A stretch of DNA of 64,000 bases from contig NZ_SNZW01000013.1 of the NCBI RefSeq assembly GCF_004364175.1, positions 372,001 to 436,000 on the forward strand, given 5' to 3'. The position numbers were made by a program, and so were the translations under genes. Source of the stretch: Maribacter caenipelagi. GTDB lineage: Bacteria; Bacteroidota; Bacteroidia; Flavobacteriales; Flavobacteriaceae. Below the pieces are notes generated by a model that was not told the origin of the DNA, ran no database searches, and saw only the letters and a program-made list of their open reading frames with translations. Position 1 is the first letter of the stretch, and every line of letters starts with the position of its first letter. Shown here piece by piece: positions 55,118 to 64,000 of this stretch.

Positions 55118-55597
55118 ATGAAAGGATTTAACATATTACTTGTGTTTTTATTTGGATTTTTCACTTGTCTTGCACAGCAAGATGTAGCTAATGGTTCATC
55201 AAAATTTTATGGTGATGAATTTAAAATAACCGAATTAAGTAGTAAAGAAGATGTCATGAAGCAATTTGCGTCTATGCCCGTAGCTGACTCTTTAAACCTT
55301 CAATTTAAAACCAAGGTAAAAGAGGTTTGTAAGGTAAAGGGATGTTGGATGATTGTTGAGCTGCCAGAAGGTGAACAAGCAATGGTACGTTTTAAAGATT
55401 ACGGATTCTTTATGCCTGCAGATATTTTAGAGAAAGAAGTTGTTTTAAACGGATTTGCGTTTGTAGAAGAAATGAGTGTTGGTGATCAACAGCACTATGC
55501 AAAAGATGGCGGTAAAACAGAAGAAGAGATAGCAAAAATTACAACTCCGAAGAGAACATATAGTTTCGAAGCATCGGGAGTGTTAGTTCCAAATTAA
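55118..55597 (+). CDS. DUF4920 exported protein
   Basis: 159 residues from the ATG at 55118 (MKGFNILLVFLFGFFTCLAQ, a clear signal peptide). An ATG at 55079 would place 13 extra residues before it. DUF4920 marks: VCKVKGCWMIVELPEGEQAMVRFKDYGFFMP. The CxxxGCW motif suggests a metal or redox role, which is a guess. It is immediately before mnmD. Confidence 0.87.
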   Translation: MKGFNILLVFLFGFFTCLAQQDVANGSSKFYGDEFKITELSSKEDVMKQFASMPVADSLNLQFKTKVKEVCKVKGCWMIVELPEGEQAMVRFKDYGFFMPADILEKEVVLNGFAFVEEMSVGDQQHYAKDGGKTEEEIAKITTPKRTYSFEASGVLVPN

Positions 55598-55598
55598 T

Positions 55599-56261
55599 TT
55601 GAAAAGAGAAATAATTACTACAGGCGATGGTTCTAAAACCATTCAGATTATGGACTGGCAAGAACAGTACCACTCAAAACATGGCGCTATTCAAGAAGCT
55701 TATCATGTATTTATTAAATCTGGTTTAGATTTATTCAAAGACCAAGAACTTCAAATTCTAGAAATAGGTTTTGGTACAGGGCTAAATGCTTTTATAACAT
55801 TAATTGAATTTGAAAAGCGAGATTTACGAATAAGGTATACAGGTGTAGAGGCTTATCCTGTTTTAAATGAAGAGCTCGAGCAGTTGAATTATTTGGAAGA
55901 ATTGAAATCTCTGTCTAGAAAAGATGATTTTCACTTAATGCATTCTTCACCTTGGGGGCAAGAAATAGAAATTACCAAAAATTTTAGTCTTAATAAGCAG
56001 CAGAAATTTTTTAAAGAGATTGATGCTTTCAATACTTACGATCTTATTTATTTTGATGCATTTGGTGCTCGCGTACAACCAGAATTATGGACGGTCGAAA
56101 TTTTTCAAATCATGTTCAATGCAATGAAGAGTGGTGGGTGTTTGGTTACCTATGCGGCTAAAGGTAGCGTTAGGCGAGCTATGTTAGAAGTGGGGTTTCT
56201 TGTAGAACGACTTCCTGGACCTCCTGGTAAAAGAGAAATGCTGCGTGCAAAAAAACAATAA
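55599..56261 (+). CDS. mnmD: tRNA 5-(aminomethyl)-2-thiouridine methyltransferase MnmD
   Basis: 220 residues from the TTG at 55599, one base after the previous stop. Methylates the wobble uridine of some tRNAs. EQYHSKHGAIQEAYHVFI, SAM motif EIGFGTGLNAF, YFDAFGARVQPELW, and the ending KGSVRRAMLEVGFLVERLPGPPGKREMLRA are typical of the stand-alone MnmD type. Confidence 0.92.
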   Translation: MKREIITTGDGSKTIQIMDWQEQYHSKHGAIQEAYHVFIKSGLDLFKDQELQILEIGFGTGLNAFITLIEFEKRDLRIRYTGVEAYPVLNEELEQLNYLEELKSLSRKDDFHLMHSSPWGQEIEITKNFSLNKQQKFFKEIDAFNTYDLIYFDAFGARVQPELWTVEIFQIMFNAMKSGGCLVTYAAKGSVRRAMLEVGFLVERLPGPPGKREMLRAKKQ

Positions 56262-56374
56262 TATTTTTCACGTTAATATAACTTTAACGCACTGCACATC
56301 AATAGGTTCGGCGACAATGTTAAATCGGAATTAAATAGTGTATCAACATACCACAAATATGATACCTTTATTCC

Positions 56375-57337
56375 ATGAAAGTATTGATAACAGGTGCGAC
56401 AGGTTTAGTGGGTAGCGAGTTAGTATCTCAATGCCATGAAAAAGGTTATGCAGTTAATTATCTCACCACACGTAAAAGCAAAATTGTTTCTGAACATAAT
56501 TACCAAGGTTACTTTTGGGATCCTAAATCTGGTGAAATAGATACCGGGTGTTTAGATGGGGTTTCTGTAATAATTAATTTGGCAGGTTCAAGTATTTCTA
56601 AACGATGGACGAGTAGTTATAAGAAAGAAATTTCAAATAGTAGGGTTAATACCTTAGAGTTACTGAAGAAGACACTTTTAGGGAATGAAAATCATACTGT
56701 TAAATCATTAATTTCTGCCTCTGCAATTGGTATTTATCCCGATTCGGTAAGTAATTTTTATACTGAAGACGAAACTTCTGTTGATGATAGTTTTTTAGGA
56801 GAAGTAGTAGCTATCTGGGAGAAGAAAATTAATGAATTTAAATCATTGGGGCTTAGGGTGGCTAAAGTTCGTACCGGACTTGTGATGTCTAAAGATGGTG
56901 GTGCGTTACCAGAAATGGCAAAACCGGTCAAATATTATGTTGGTGCAGCTTTTGGTTCTGGTCAGCAATGGCAATCTTGGATTCATATTACAGATTTGGC
57001 AGCTATTTTTTTACATATAGCCAAGTACGAGTTAAAAGGAACGTTTAATGGTGTTGCGCCCAACCCTATAACAAATGCCAAGCTCATAAAAGAAATTGCC
57101 AAAGCATTAGATCGACCACTTATTTTACCAAATATTCCGAAGTTTGTTATGTATACCATACTTGGTAAAATGGCATATATTTTATTTGCAAGTCAACGTG
57201 TAAGTAGTAAAAAAATTGAAGAAGAAGGTTTTGTTTTTCAATATGCGAATATTTGTCAAGCACTTGGTGCTATTTATGATACTAATGCTGAATGTGTAGA
57301 TTCTAAAAATAAAGTGACAAAACAATTTGTTTCTTAA
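56375..57337 (+). CDS. TIGR01777-type NAD-dependent epimerase (YfcH-like)
   Basis: 320 residues. Extended SDR: GATGLVGSEL, VINLAGSSISKRW, SASAIGIYP, KVRTGLVMSKDGGALP, and GSGQQWQSWIHITDLAAIFLH. The function is unproven in most bacteria. Followed by a terminator at 57365-57390. Confidence 0.93.
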   Translation: MKVLITGATGLVGSELVSQCHEKGYAVNYLTTRKSKIVSEHNYQGYFWDPKSGEIDTGCLDGVSVIINLAGSSISKRWTSSYKKEISNSRVNTLELLKKTLLGNENHTVKSLISASAIGIYPDSVSNFYTEDETSVDDSFLGEVVAIWEKKINEFKSLGLRVAKVRTGLVMSKDGGALPEMAKPVKYYVGAAFGSGQQWQSWIHITDLAAIFLHIAKYELKGTFNGVAPNPITNAKLIKEIAKALDRPLILPNIPKFVMYTILGKMAYILFASQRVSSKKIEEEGFVFQYANICQALGAIYDTNAECVDSKNKVTKQFVS

Positions 57338-57364
57338 AGGTCAAACTATTTGTCAGATATAATG

Positions 57365-57390
57365 AAATCCGCTTATGGCGGATTTTTTTT
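57365..57390 (+). terminator. terminator after the epimerase gene
   Basis: AAATCCGC (57365-57372) pairs with GCGGATTT (57378-57385), followed by Ts. Confidence 0.85.
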
Positions 57391-57475
57391 TAAACTTTTG
57401 TGACATTTTGACATTTTTAAAGAATTGGCAGTACTTTTGCCTGCTTTTAATCAGCGATTTAAATTACAATAAATT

Positions 57476-58033
57476 ATGAGTGATAAAGAAAACACTTTGG
57501 ATGATGAATTCTTGGAAGATGCGCTATTGGATGACCAAGAACAAGAACAAAAGCTAGAGAATGAAGAGGAAAAGGAAGAAAAGTCGGTAGAAGAAACGCT
57601 TAGCGATGAACTGGCGAAAGAGAAAGATAAGTTTTTAAGATTGTTTGCAGAATTTGAGAATTATAAAAGACGTACTTCTAAAGAGCGTATGGAGTTGTTT
57701 AAGACTGCAGGGCAAGAAGTAATTGTTTCGTTATTGCCAGTTTTAGATGATTTCGATAGAGCTATGAAAGAATTGGCAAAATCTGATGATAAAGATGCTT
57801 TTACCGGTATTGAGCTTATTAACGTAAAGCTTAGAGAGACACTCAAAAACAAAGGTTTAGAAATGGTCGAGGCTAAGGCAGGCGACGTTTTCGATGCAGA
57901 AATACATGAAGCAATAACTCAAATACCAGCACCTGATAAAAAGATGAAAGGTAAAATTATTGACGTTATCGAAAAAGGGTTTAAGTTGGGCGACCGTATC
58001 ATTAGGCATCCAAAAGTAGTAGTAGGAAATTAA
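57476..58033 (+). CDS. grpE: nucleotide exchange factor GrpE
   Basis: 185 residues. Releases ADP from DnaK. An acidic, Glu-rich N-terminus (about 1-45) and long helix, then FAEFENYKRRTSKE, LLPVLDDFDRAM, and the C-terminal beta part ITQIPAPDKKMKGKIIDVIEKGFKLGDRIIRHPKVVV. Nine bp before dnaJ, so an operon. Confidence 0.95.
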   Translation: MSDKENTLDDEFLEDALLDDQEQEQKLENEEEKEEKSVEETLSDELAKEKDKFLRLFAEFENYKRRTSKERMELFKTAGQEVIVSLLPVLDDFDRAMKELAKSDDKDAFTGIELINVKLRETLKNKGLEMVEAKAGDVFDAEIHEAITQIPAPDKKMKGKIIDVIEKGFKLGDRIIRHPKVVVGN

Positions 58034-58042
58034 AAAATTGGA

Positions 58043-59164
58043 ATGAAGGAAGATTATTATGAAGTATTGGGCATCAGTAAGAGTGCAACTGCTGCAGAAA
58101 TAAAAAAGGCATACCGTAAAAAGGCATTGCAATATCACCCAGATAAAAATCCGGGAGATAGTTCTGCCGAAGAGAAATTCAAGAAATCTGCTGAAGCTTA
58201 TGAAATATTAAGTGATGCCGACAAAAAAGCTCGTTACGATCAGTTTGGTCATTCTGCCTTTGAAGGCGGCGGTGGCGGCGGTTTTGGCGGTGGCGGTATG
58301 AATATGGATGATATCTTCAGCCAATTTGGTGATATTTTCGGTGGCGGCTTCGGCGGCGGAGGCTTTGGTGGCTTCGGCGGTGGCGGTGGTCAACGCAGAG
58401 TGAAAGGAAGTAATCTACGTATCAGAGTTTCATTGACTTTAGAAGAGATTGCAAACGGAGTTGAGAAAAAAGTTAAGGTAAAAAGAAAAGTTCAAGCCGA
58501 AGGGGTTACCTATAAAACATGTGCTACCTGTAATGGTAGAGGGCAGGTGACAAAAATTCAGAACACCATACTTGGTAGAATGCAAACAGCAGCTGTTTGT
58601 AGTACTTGTGGCGGTAGTGGTCAAATTTTAGACGGTAAACCTGGTGATGCAGATGCACAAGGACTAAAGGTTGTTGAAGAAACGGTATCTATTAATATAC
58701 CTGCAGGTGTAGAAGAAGGTATGCAGTTAAAAGTACCTAATAAAGGTAATGACGCACCTGGAAACGGAGTGCCAGGAGATTTACTGGTAGCCATAGAAAC
58801 CCAAGAGCATAGCACATTAAAAAGAGAAGGTGATAATTTACACTATGATCTTTATGTAAGTATTTCTGAAGCTGTTTTAGGAACATCAAAAGAAATCGAT
58901 GCCGTTGGAGGTAAAGTTCGCATTAAGCTAGAAGCAGGAATACAATCTGGTAAAATACTTAGGCTTAGAGGTAAAGGTATTACAAGTTTAAATGGATATG
59001 GTGCTGGTGATATATTGGTTCATGTAAACGTTTGGACACCTAAAGAATTGAATAAAGAGCAGAGAGAGTTCTTTGAGAAAATGCAGGGCAACGATAATTT
59101 TGAGCCTAAACCAGAGAAATCTGATAAATCATTTTTCGAAAAAGTTAAAGATATGTTCTCGTAA
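58043..59164 (+). CDS. dnaJ: chaperone DnaJ
   Basis: 373 residues. J domain with HPD in YHPDKNPG, then a Gly/Phe-rich linker made of GGG/GFGG repeats (about 73-112), then a zinc region with only two CxxC motifs (TCATCNGRG and CSTCGGSG), fewer than the four of E. coli DnaJ, as I recall from other Flavobacteriia. C-terminal substrate domains follow. Operon with grpE. Confidence 0.95.
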   Translation: MKEDYYEVLGISKSATAAEIKKAYRKKALQYHPDKNPGDSSAEEKFKKSAEAYEILSDADKKARYDQFGHSAFEGGGGGGFGGGGMNMDDIFSQFGDIFGGGFGGGGFGGFGGGGGQRRVKGSNLRIRVSLTLEEIANGVEKKVKVKRKVQAEGVTYKTCATCNGRGQVTKIQNTILGRMQTAAVCSTCGGSGQILDGKPGDADAQGLKVVEETVSINIPAGVEEGMQLKVPNKGNDAPGNGVPGDLLVAIETQEHSTLKREGDNLHYDLYVSISEAVLGTSKEIDAVGGKVRIKLEAGIQSGKILRLRGKGITSLNGYGAGDILVHVNVWTPKELNKEQREFFEKMQGNDNFEPKPEKSDKSFFEKVKDMFS

Positions 59165-59196
59165 GTTCTAAATATCTTGTTTTTAAATAAAAAACG

Positions 59197-59293
59197 TATA
59201 TTTGAGATAATATTGGGCAACCAATATTAATTTTCTTTTTCATAGCAATTTTTTTCCCATCCTTGATTTATCAAGGGTGGGTTTTGCTTTTTA
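59197..59293 (+). ncRNA. candidate small RNA (or tandem dnaJ terminators)
   Basis: A perfect -7 TATATTTG (59197-59204), with TTG at 59177-59179, puts a start site near 59208. There begins a 9-bp hairpin with GCAA loop (TAATATTGG, 59208-59216, with CCAATATTA, 59221-59229). A U-rich stretch and a second hairpin with T tract (CCCATCCTTGA, 59256-59266, with TCAAGGGTGGG, 59271-59281) follow. That gives an RNA of about 85 nt. It could also be two terminators of dnaJ. Confidence 0.4.
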
Positions 59294-59401
59294 GGGCAAA
59301 ATAGTTTTTGCTTTACAAGCTTTATAATTGGTATGCTATAAAGGAATCATAAAGAGTGTAGCTAGTCAAAACAATTCAATATCTTTGTAGAAATTGAGTA
59401 C

Positions 59402-60340
59402 ATGAGTCATATTTTGGTTGCTAATGAGGTCACCAAACAGTTTGGAAGCCATACGGCATTGAAGAACGTTTCCCTTGAAATTCCTAAGAATAGTATCTAC
59501 GGTTTACTTGGACCGAACGGGGCGGGTAAGACTACGTTAATTCGTATCATAAATCAAATTACATATCCTGATCAAGGTTCGGTTTATTTTGATGGTGAGC
59601 TACTTAAACCAGAACATATTGCGCAAATAGGTTATCTGCCAGAAGAACGTGGTCTTTATAAAAGTATGAAGGTTGGCGAGCAAGCACTTTATCTAGCACA
59701 GTTAAAAGGTTTGTCTAAAGCTGAAGCTAAAAAGCGCCTAAAATATTGGTTCGAAAGATTGGAGATAGGTGATTGGTGGAACAAAAAAATACAGGAACTA
59801 TCTAAAGGTATGGCGCAAAAAATACAGTTCGTAGTAACTGTACTTCATGAGCCCAAGTTGCTAATTTTTGATGAGCCTTTCAGTGGTTTTGATCCTATAA
59901 ACGCCAATATTATTAAAGAACAGATTTTAAGTTTAAAAGAGAATGGTACTTCTATTATATTCTCAACACATAGAATGGAATCTGTAGAAGAATTGTGCGA
60001 ATATATTGCTCTTATTCATAAATCAGAGAAAATATTGGACGGCAAATTATCTGATATTAAAAAAGCATACAAAAGCAACATCTTTGAAATAGGCTTAGAG
60101 ACAGATAATGACCAGTTGCTGCTAAATGATATGCAAGATAAATTTCAAATACTATCTCAAGATTATGATAGTATTGAGAAACAGTTGAACCTTAGGGTGC
60201 AATTACCTTCAAATGAATCTAGAGATATTTTAGCCTTTTTAGGTTCGCGAGCAAACGTAAATGGTTTTAAAGAAACGATTCCATCTGCAAGTGATATTTT
60301 TATAAAGACTATTCAAAATAAAAATATCGACAATGAATAA
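59402..60340 (+). CDS. ABC exporter ATPase
   Basis: 312 residues. Walker A GPNGAGKT, the signature SKGMAQK, Walker B LLIFDEPFSGFDP, and an extra C-terminal domain of about 80 residues, as in NatA-type ATPases. The stop overlaps the start of the permease gene by 8 bp, so they work together. The substrate is unknown, sodium being one guess. Confidence 0.93.
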   Translation: MSHILVANEVTKQFGSHTALKNVSLEIPKNSIYGLLGPNGAGKTTLIRIINQITYPDQGSVYFDGELLKPEHIAQIGYLPEERGLYKSMKVGEQALYLAQLKGLSKAEAKKRLKYWFERLEIGDWWNKKIQELSKGMAQKIQFVVTVLHEPKLLIFDEPFSGFDPINANIIKEQILSLKENGTSIIFSTHRMESVEELCEYIALIHKSEKILDGKLSDIKKAYKSNIFEIGLETDNDQLLLNDMQDKFQILSQDYDSIEKQLNLRVQLPSNESRDILAFLGSRANVNGFKETIPSASDIFIKTIQNKNIDNE

Positions 60341-61676
60341 ATTACCACTTATAATTAAAAGGGAATACATCGCCAAGGTCCGTAATAAGTCATTTGTTGT
60401 TATGACTTTTCTTAGTCCTTTCTTAATGGTAGGTATGATATTATTGATAGCATACTTAACCCAGTTAAACGATACTGAAAAAAAAGTCATAGGGGTCTTG
60501 AACGAAAGCGGTTATTTTGCGAATGAGTTTGTAACCTCAGAAGCTACTTCTTATATCAATTTTAAAGATATTTCACTAGCAAAAGCAAAAGACTCAACCG
60601 TTAATTTAGGTTTTTATGGTCTAATATATCTGCCTAACGAATCTAATTTAGAGCAAGTTGCGCAAAGAGCTTTCTTTTATAGTAAAGATGCACCTAGTGC
60701 TAGCGTTTTAGATAAATTAGAAAGTTCGATTACCGGGCGATTACGGCAAGAAAGATTACGCGAACTGGGTATGTCACCAAAAGAATATGCAGAAATGGAC
60801 CGTGGCTACAATATTAACATTGAAACTTTTGATGGTCTTCAGAATATAAAAGGCATTAATGAGATAAAAGCGATTATTGGTGGTGCATTTGGCTACCTGA
60901 TTATGATGTTCATAATTATTTATGGTGGCTTTGTAATGCGTAGTGTAATTGAAGAGAAAACAAGCCGAATTATTGAAGTCATTATCTCATCTGTAAAACC
61001 TTTTCATTTGATGATGGGCAAGATCATTGGAACTTCGCTGGCTGGTATTACGCAGTTTGGAATTTGGATCGTATCGGGTGCCATCCTATTATTTATTGGT
61101 TTGGCTATTTTTGATATAGATCCAGCAAGTTTAACTAAAGGCAGTGGTGTTGCGCCAGGTATGGCTAATACTACTAATGTTGATGTAGATGCGCTTACTC
61201 AGAACATTCAATTATACGCTCAAGAGATATTTGAGATTCCCATTTTTGCAATGCTGTTTTTTTTCATTGTTTATTTCGTTTTAGGCTATTTGATTTATAG
61301 TTCTATTTACGCTGCTATTGGAGCAGCTGTAGATAATGAAACAGATACACAGCAGTTTATTTTTCCGGTAATTTTACCATTAATGTTAGCTATTTATGTG
61401 GGTTTCTTTTCTGTATTTAGTAATCCTAACGGACCTATTGCAGTTGCTTTTTCCCTATTTCCATTGACATCTCCTATTGTAATGTTAATGCGTTTGCCAT
61501 GGGGTATTGGTGAAGGTGGTGTACCTGTTTGGCAATTGATTACGTCAATTGCGATATTAATAGCTACTTTTATTGGTATAGTATGGGTAGCTGCAAAAAT
61601 ATATCGTGTGGGTATACTTATGTATGGTAAAAAACCTAGCTATAAAGAATTATATAAGTGGCTTAAATATTCATGA
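60333..61676 (+). CDS. ABC-2 type permease (NatB-like)
   Basis: 447 residues. First helix after a short N-terminus, a large extracytoplasmic domain (about 45-180), then five or six membrane segments (MMFIIIYGGFVMRSVIEEKTSRIIEVIISSVKPFHLMMGKI is the typical ABC-2 loop). It overlaps the ATPase by 8 bp and the MscS gene by 4 bp. Confidence 0.93.
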   Translation: MNKLPLIIKREYIAKVRNKSFVVMTFLSPFLMVGMILLIAYLTQLNDTEKKVIGVLNESGYFANEFVTSEATSYINFKDISLAKAKDSTVNLGFYGLIYLPNESNLEQVAQRAFFYSKDAPSASVLDKLESSITGRLRQERLRELGMSPKEYAEMDRGYNINIETFDGLQNIKGINEIKAIIGGAFGYLIMMFIIIYGGFVMRSVIEEKTSRIIEVIISSVKPFHLMMGKIIGTSLAGITQFGIWIVSGAILLFIGLAIFDIDPASLTKGSGVAPGMANTTNVDVDALTQNIQLYAQEIFEIPIFAMLFFFIVYFVLGYLIYSSIYAAIGAAVDNETDTQQFIFPVILPLMLAIYVGFFSVFSNPNGPIAVAFSLFPLTSPIVMLMRLPWGIGEGGVPVWQLITSIAILIATFIGIVWVAAKIYRVGILMYGKKPSYKELYKWLKYS

Positions 61677-62611
61677 TGATCCAAGAAAGTACAGAAACGA
61701 TTAAGGAAATAATTGAGGATGATATTTGGGGGACTATAAAGAAATTTTTAGACCTAGGCTATCATTTTGGCGAGGGCGATAAATCTATTCATATAACAAT
61801 AGGTCTTTTATTATTACTTACTGTAGCATTTTTACTTACTAGTACTGTTCTACAAGCAATACGTAGATTTTTTACTAGGAAAATGGAGGCTGATGACAAA
61901 CTGAAATTTATCAGCATATTTAAGTTCATCAAATATTTGGTATATGTAATAGTCATTCTTTTTACGATGAGTGCCGCAGGTATAAATATTACCATTTTAA
62001 TTACGGCATCTGCAGCCTTGTTTGTCGGACTTGGATTAGCCTTACAAGAGATTTTTCAGGATATAATTGGAGGTATTTTTATTATTGTAGACAAATCGTT
62101 AAGAGTAGGCGATATTATTGAAATAGATAATAAGGTCGGTAAGGTCTTTGAAATTAAATTACGAACCACTAGAGCTATAACGAGAGATGATAAGGTAATA
62201 ATTATACCAAATCATAAGTTTATAAGTGATATTGTATACAACTACACTCAAAATCATAAAACGACAAGAGAATTGGTGCGTATTGGTGTGGCTTATGGTA
62301 GTGATGTTGAATTGGTAACTAAAATACTTTTAGATATCGTTAAGACGCAAAGAACTATTTTAAAGAGCCCAAAACCATTTGTGATATTCGAAGATTTTGG
62401 TGATTCTGCGCTCATATTTACAATCAATTTTTATATTACCGATAGTTTTACCGATCCCCGTGTAAAAAGCGAAGTACGGTATAAGATTGATGCTGAATTT
62501 AGAAAGCATAAAATTTCCATTCCTTTCCCACAAAGAGATGTTCATTTGTTTCAACAAGGGCCATTTCAACATAGCAATGTTCCAAATTCAGAGAATAATG
62601 AGAAAACGTAG
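61673..62611 (+). CDS. MscS-family mechanosensitive channel
   Basis: 312 residues. Membrane helices in the first third, then the pore helix and MscS domain: SAALFVGLGLALQEIFQDIIGGIFIIVDKSLRVGDIIEI, IIIPNHKFISDIVYNYT, and a cytoplasmic domain ending SIPFPQRDVHLF. It releases solutes after osmotic downshock. Overlaps both neighbours, so all four genes are one operon. Confidence 0.93.
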   Translation: MMIQESTETIKEIIEDDIWGTIKKFLDLGYHFGEGDKSIHITIGLLLLLTVAFLLTSTVLQAIRRFFTRKMEADDKLKFISIFKFIKYLVYVIVILFTMSAAGINITILITASAALFVGLGLALQEIFQDIIGGIFIIVDKSLRVGDIIEIDNKVGKVFEIKLRTTRAITRDDKVIIIPNHKFISDIVYNYTQNHKTTRELVRIGVAYGSDVELVTKILLDIVKTQRTILKSPKPFVIFEDFGDSALIFTINFYITDSFTDPRVKSEVRYKIDAEFRKHKISIPFPQRDVHLFQQGPFQHSNVPNSENNEKT

Positions 62612-63479
62612 CTGTTTTTTTCTTTCCTTATTCTTGTTGCTTTTCGCTATTAATTCAATCATGGCGCAAACACCAGACGTTTTTAGATTGGAATACATGC
62701 TAATGCCAGAAAATAGTGGAGACGTTGAAACATCGCGTATTAAGTTGGTGTTGAACGTACCAATTGCAGTTCGTGACAAGAAAGATTTTTTGGTTCTTGG
62801 TGCGGAGTATAATAGATACAATTTTGAGGTTCCAGATGATTTATTTCCTAATTCTAATGACTTAAGCAAGTTTCATGTTTTAGATGTAAACTTGGCATAT
62901 ATGTATAAGTTATCTGAAACCTGGCGCTTAATAGGTGTAGTTACGCCAAGATGGTCTACGAATTTTGTTCAAGAATTGCAGAACGAAGATTTTAATATGA
63001 ACTATACGCTAGGTGCATATAAAAATGTAAAGGATATTGATAAACCATATATGTTGGTTTTAGGTATTTCTTATAATGGTACATCACCAATAGACGTGCC
63101 GCTACCGTTTGTGTATTTTGAGAAACGATTTCATCCGAACTGGGCTTATACCTTGGGCGCACCAAAATCGGGGATGAAATACTTTACCAAAAAGGGACAT
63201 TTCTTTCAGACTGAAATATTTTTAGATGGGTATTATGTAAATATTCAAAACGATATTTTGTTGCCTGGCAATAATTTATCTACAGATGTTTCTTCTACGG
63301 CATTGTTATTGACAATAGGTTACCAGTATAAGATAACTAAAGATATGTCCGTTTACTTTATAGGCGGTCGTTCTATTTATCAAAATAGTGCGTTACGAAA
63401 CGAGGAAAGAGATGATATATTTACATTAAACGATGCCTCGGGTCTATATTTTAGAACAGGAATTAGAATAGGAATTTAA
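62598..63479 (+). CDS. outer membrane beta-barrel protein (DUF6268-like)
   Basis: 293 residues from the ATG at 62598. A longer frame from 62487 lies inside mscS and lacks the signal. Signal MRKRSCFFLSLFLLLFAINSIMAQ, then alternating strands with Tyr and Phe ending in GIRIGI. No enzyme motif. It overlaps mscS by 14 bp. The family name is a recollection. Confidence 0.8.
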   Translation: MRKRSCFFLSLFLLLFAINSIMAQTPDVFRLEYMLMPENSGDVETSRIKLVLNVPIAVRDKKDFLVLGAEYNRYNFEVPDDLFPNSNDLSKFHVLDVNLAYMYKLSETWRLIGVVTPRWSTNFVQELQNEDFNMNYTLGAYKNVKDIDKPYMLVLGISYNGTSPIDVPLPFVYFEKRFHPNWAYTLGAPKSGMKYFTKKGHFFQTEIFLDGYYVNIQNDILLPGNNLSTDVSSTALLLTIGYQYKITKDMSVYFIGGRSIYQNSALRNEERDDIFTLNDASGLYFRTGIRIGI

Positions 63480-63488
63480 AAAGCAGTT

Positions 63489-64000
63489 ATGCCAAAAATA
63501 TTAGTAATAGAAGATGAAGCAGCAATTAGAAGGGTATTGGTTAAGATTTTATCCGAAGAAAATGATGCATATTCTGTAGAAGAAGCTGAAGATGGTTTAA
63601 AAGGTATTGAGACTATTAAGAACAATGACTATGACCTAGTGCTTTGCGATATAAAAATGCCTAAAATGGATGGTGTAGAGGTACTTGAGGCTGCTAGAAA
63701 AATAAAACCAGAAATTCCGTTTATAATGATATCTGGTCACGGAGACTTAGATACCGCCGTAAATACAATGAGACTGGGTGCTTTTGATTATATCTCCAAA
63801 CCACCAGATTTAAATAGGTTACTTACTACCGTTAGAAATGCGTTGGACAGAAAAGTTTTGGTTGTCGAGAACAAAAACTTAAAGAAAAAGGTGAGTAAAA
63901 ATTACGAAATGATCGGTGAAAGTAGTGAGATAGCTATTATCAAAGACATGATCGAAAAAGTTGCACCTACCGATGCTCGTGTTTTAATTACGGGGTCTAA
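63489..64000 (+). CDS. NtrC-type response regulator, N-terminal part (cut by window)
   Basis: 170 codons visible from the ATG at 63489. Receiver domain with acidic pair EDE (8-10), phosphoacceptor Asp in VLCDIKMPKMDG, the conserved Thr/Ser in IMISGHGD, and Lys in DYISKPP. After a linker (KNLKKKVSKNY) comes EMIGESSEIAIIKDMIEKVAPTDARVLITG, the start of the sigma-54 AAA+ domain. The Walker A region is cut off. A sigma-54 activator whose partner kinase is not visible. Confidence 0.93.
   Translation, partial: MPKILVIEDEAAIRRVLVKILSEENDAYSVEEAEDGLKGIETIKNNDYDLVLCDIKMPKMDGVEVLEAARKIKPEIPFIMISGHGDLDTAVNTMRLGAFDYISKPPDLNRLLTTVRNALDRKVLVVENKNLKKKVSKNYEMIGESSEIAIIKDMIEKVAPTDARVLITGS

Overview
The window is chromosomal DNA from a marine-type member of the Flavobacteriaceae (Bacteroidota), plausibly close to Maribacter, Zobellia or Arenibacter. 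The support is low GC, SusC/SusD, glutamine synthetase III (GlnN), MnmD, DUF4197/DUF4920/DUF1684 proteins, many short lipoproteins ending in SC, TTG starts, and promoters of the Bacteroidota TAnnTTTG type. The genus is a guess.

Region 1 (1-19.7 kb) is a stress gene cluster: a CheB/CheR/PAS hybrid, FtsH, lipoproteins, UspA, a VOC protein, a sigma-like protein, an AI-2E-family permease with a broken T9 tract, HtrA, a response regulator, a baeRF-like protein, a LytTR regulator, a methyltransferase, a hydrolase plus phosphoribosyltransferase pair, and an Mla-type lipid transporter. Eleven copies of an FNR-type operator (TGAY-N4-RTCA) lie in its promoter regions. In all of them a Bacteroidota -7-like element starts exactly 29.5 bp from the operator centre, which puts the operator near -41. 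One copy faces both ways. One copy lies at the htrA stop codon and faces an 870-bp region without genes that holds four hairpins about 190 bp apart, with partly homologous sequence between them. This looks like an operator-controlled array of paralogous small RNAs. The gene set recalls the mycobacterial dormancy (DosR) regulon, but under an FNR-type box. No Crp/Fnr regulator gene is in the window.

Region 2 (19.8-25.2 kb) looks like a transferred island. It has a tRNA 3'-end remnant with terminator, a thioesterase-like fragment, an SDR, an AraC regulator and a quinohemoprotein dehydrogenase, the last two clearly richer in GC. It ends near tRNA-Arg(ACG). A 19-bp sequence is repeated before the regulator and the dehydrogenase.

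Region 3 (25.3-64 kb) is ordinary core genome: apt, a CaCA antiporter, two divergent glutamine synthetases, purM, a Rieske protein and ApbE, prfA-pyrF, a SusCD locus with a membrane-bound AraC regulator, purU, Lrp, a porin-amtB-PII nitrogen locus with two palindromes upstream, crcB, ilvE, mnmD, grpE-dnaJ (followed by a possible small RNA), an ABC-2 exporter, MscS, and the start of an NtrC-type regulator cut by the window end.
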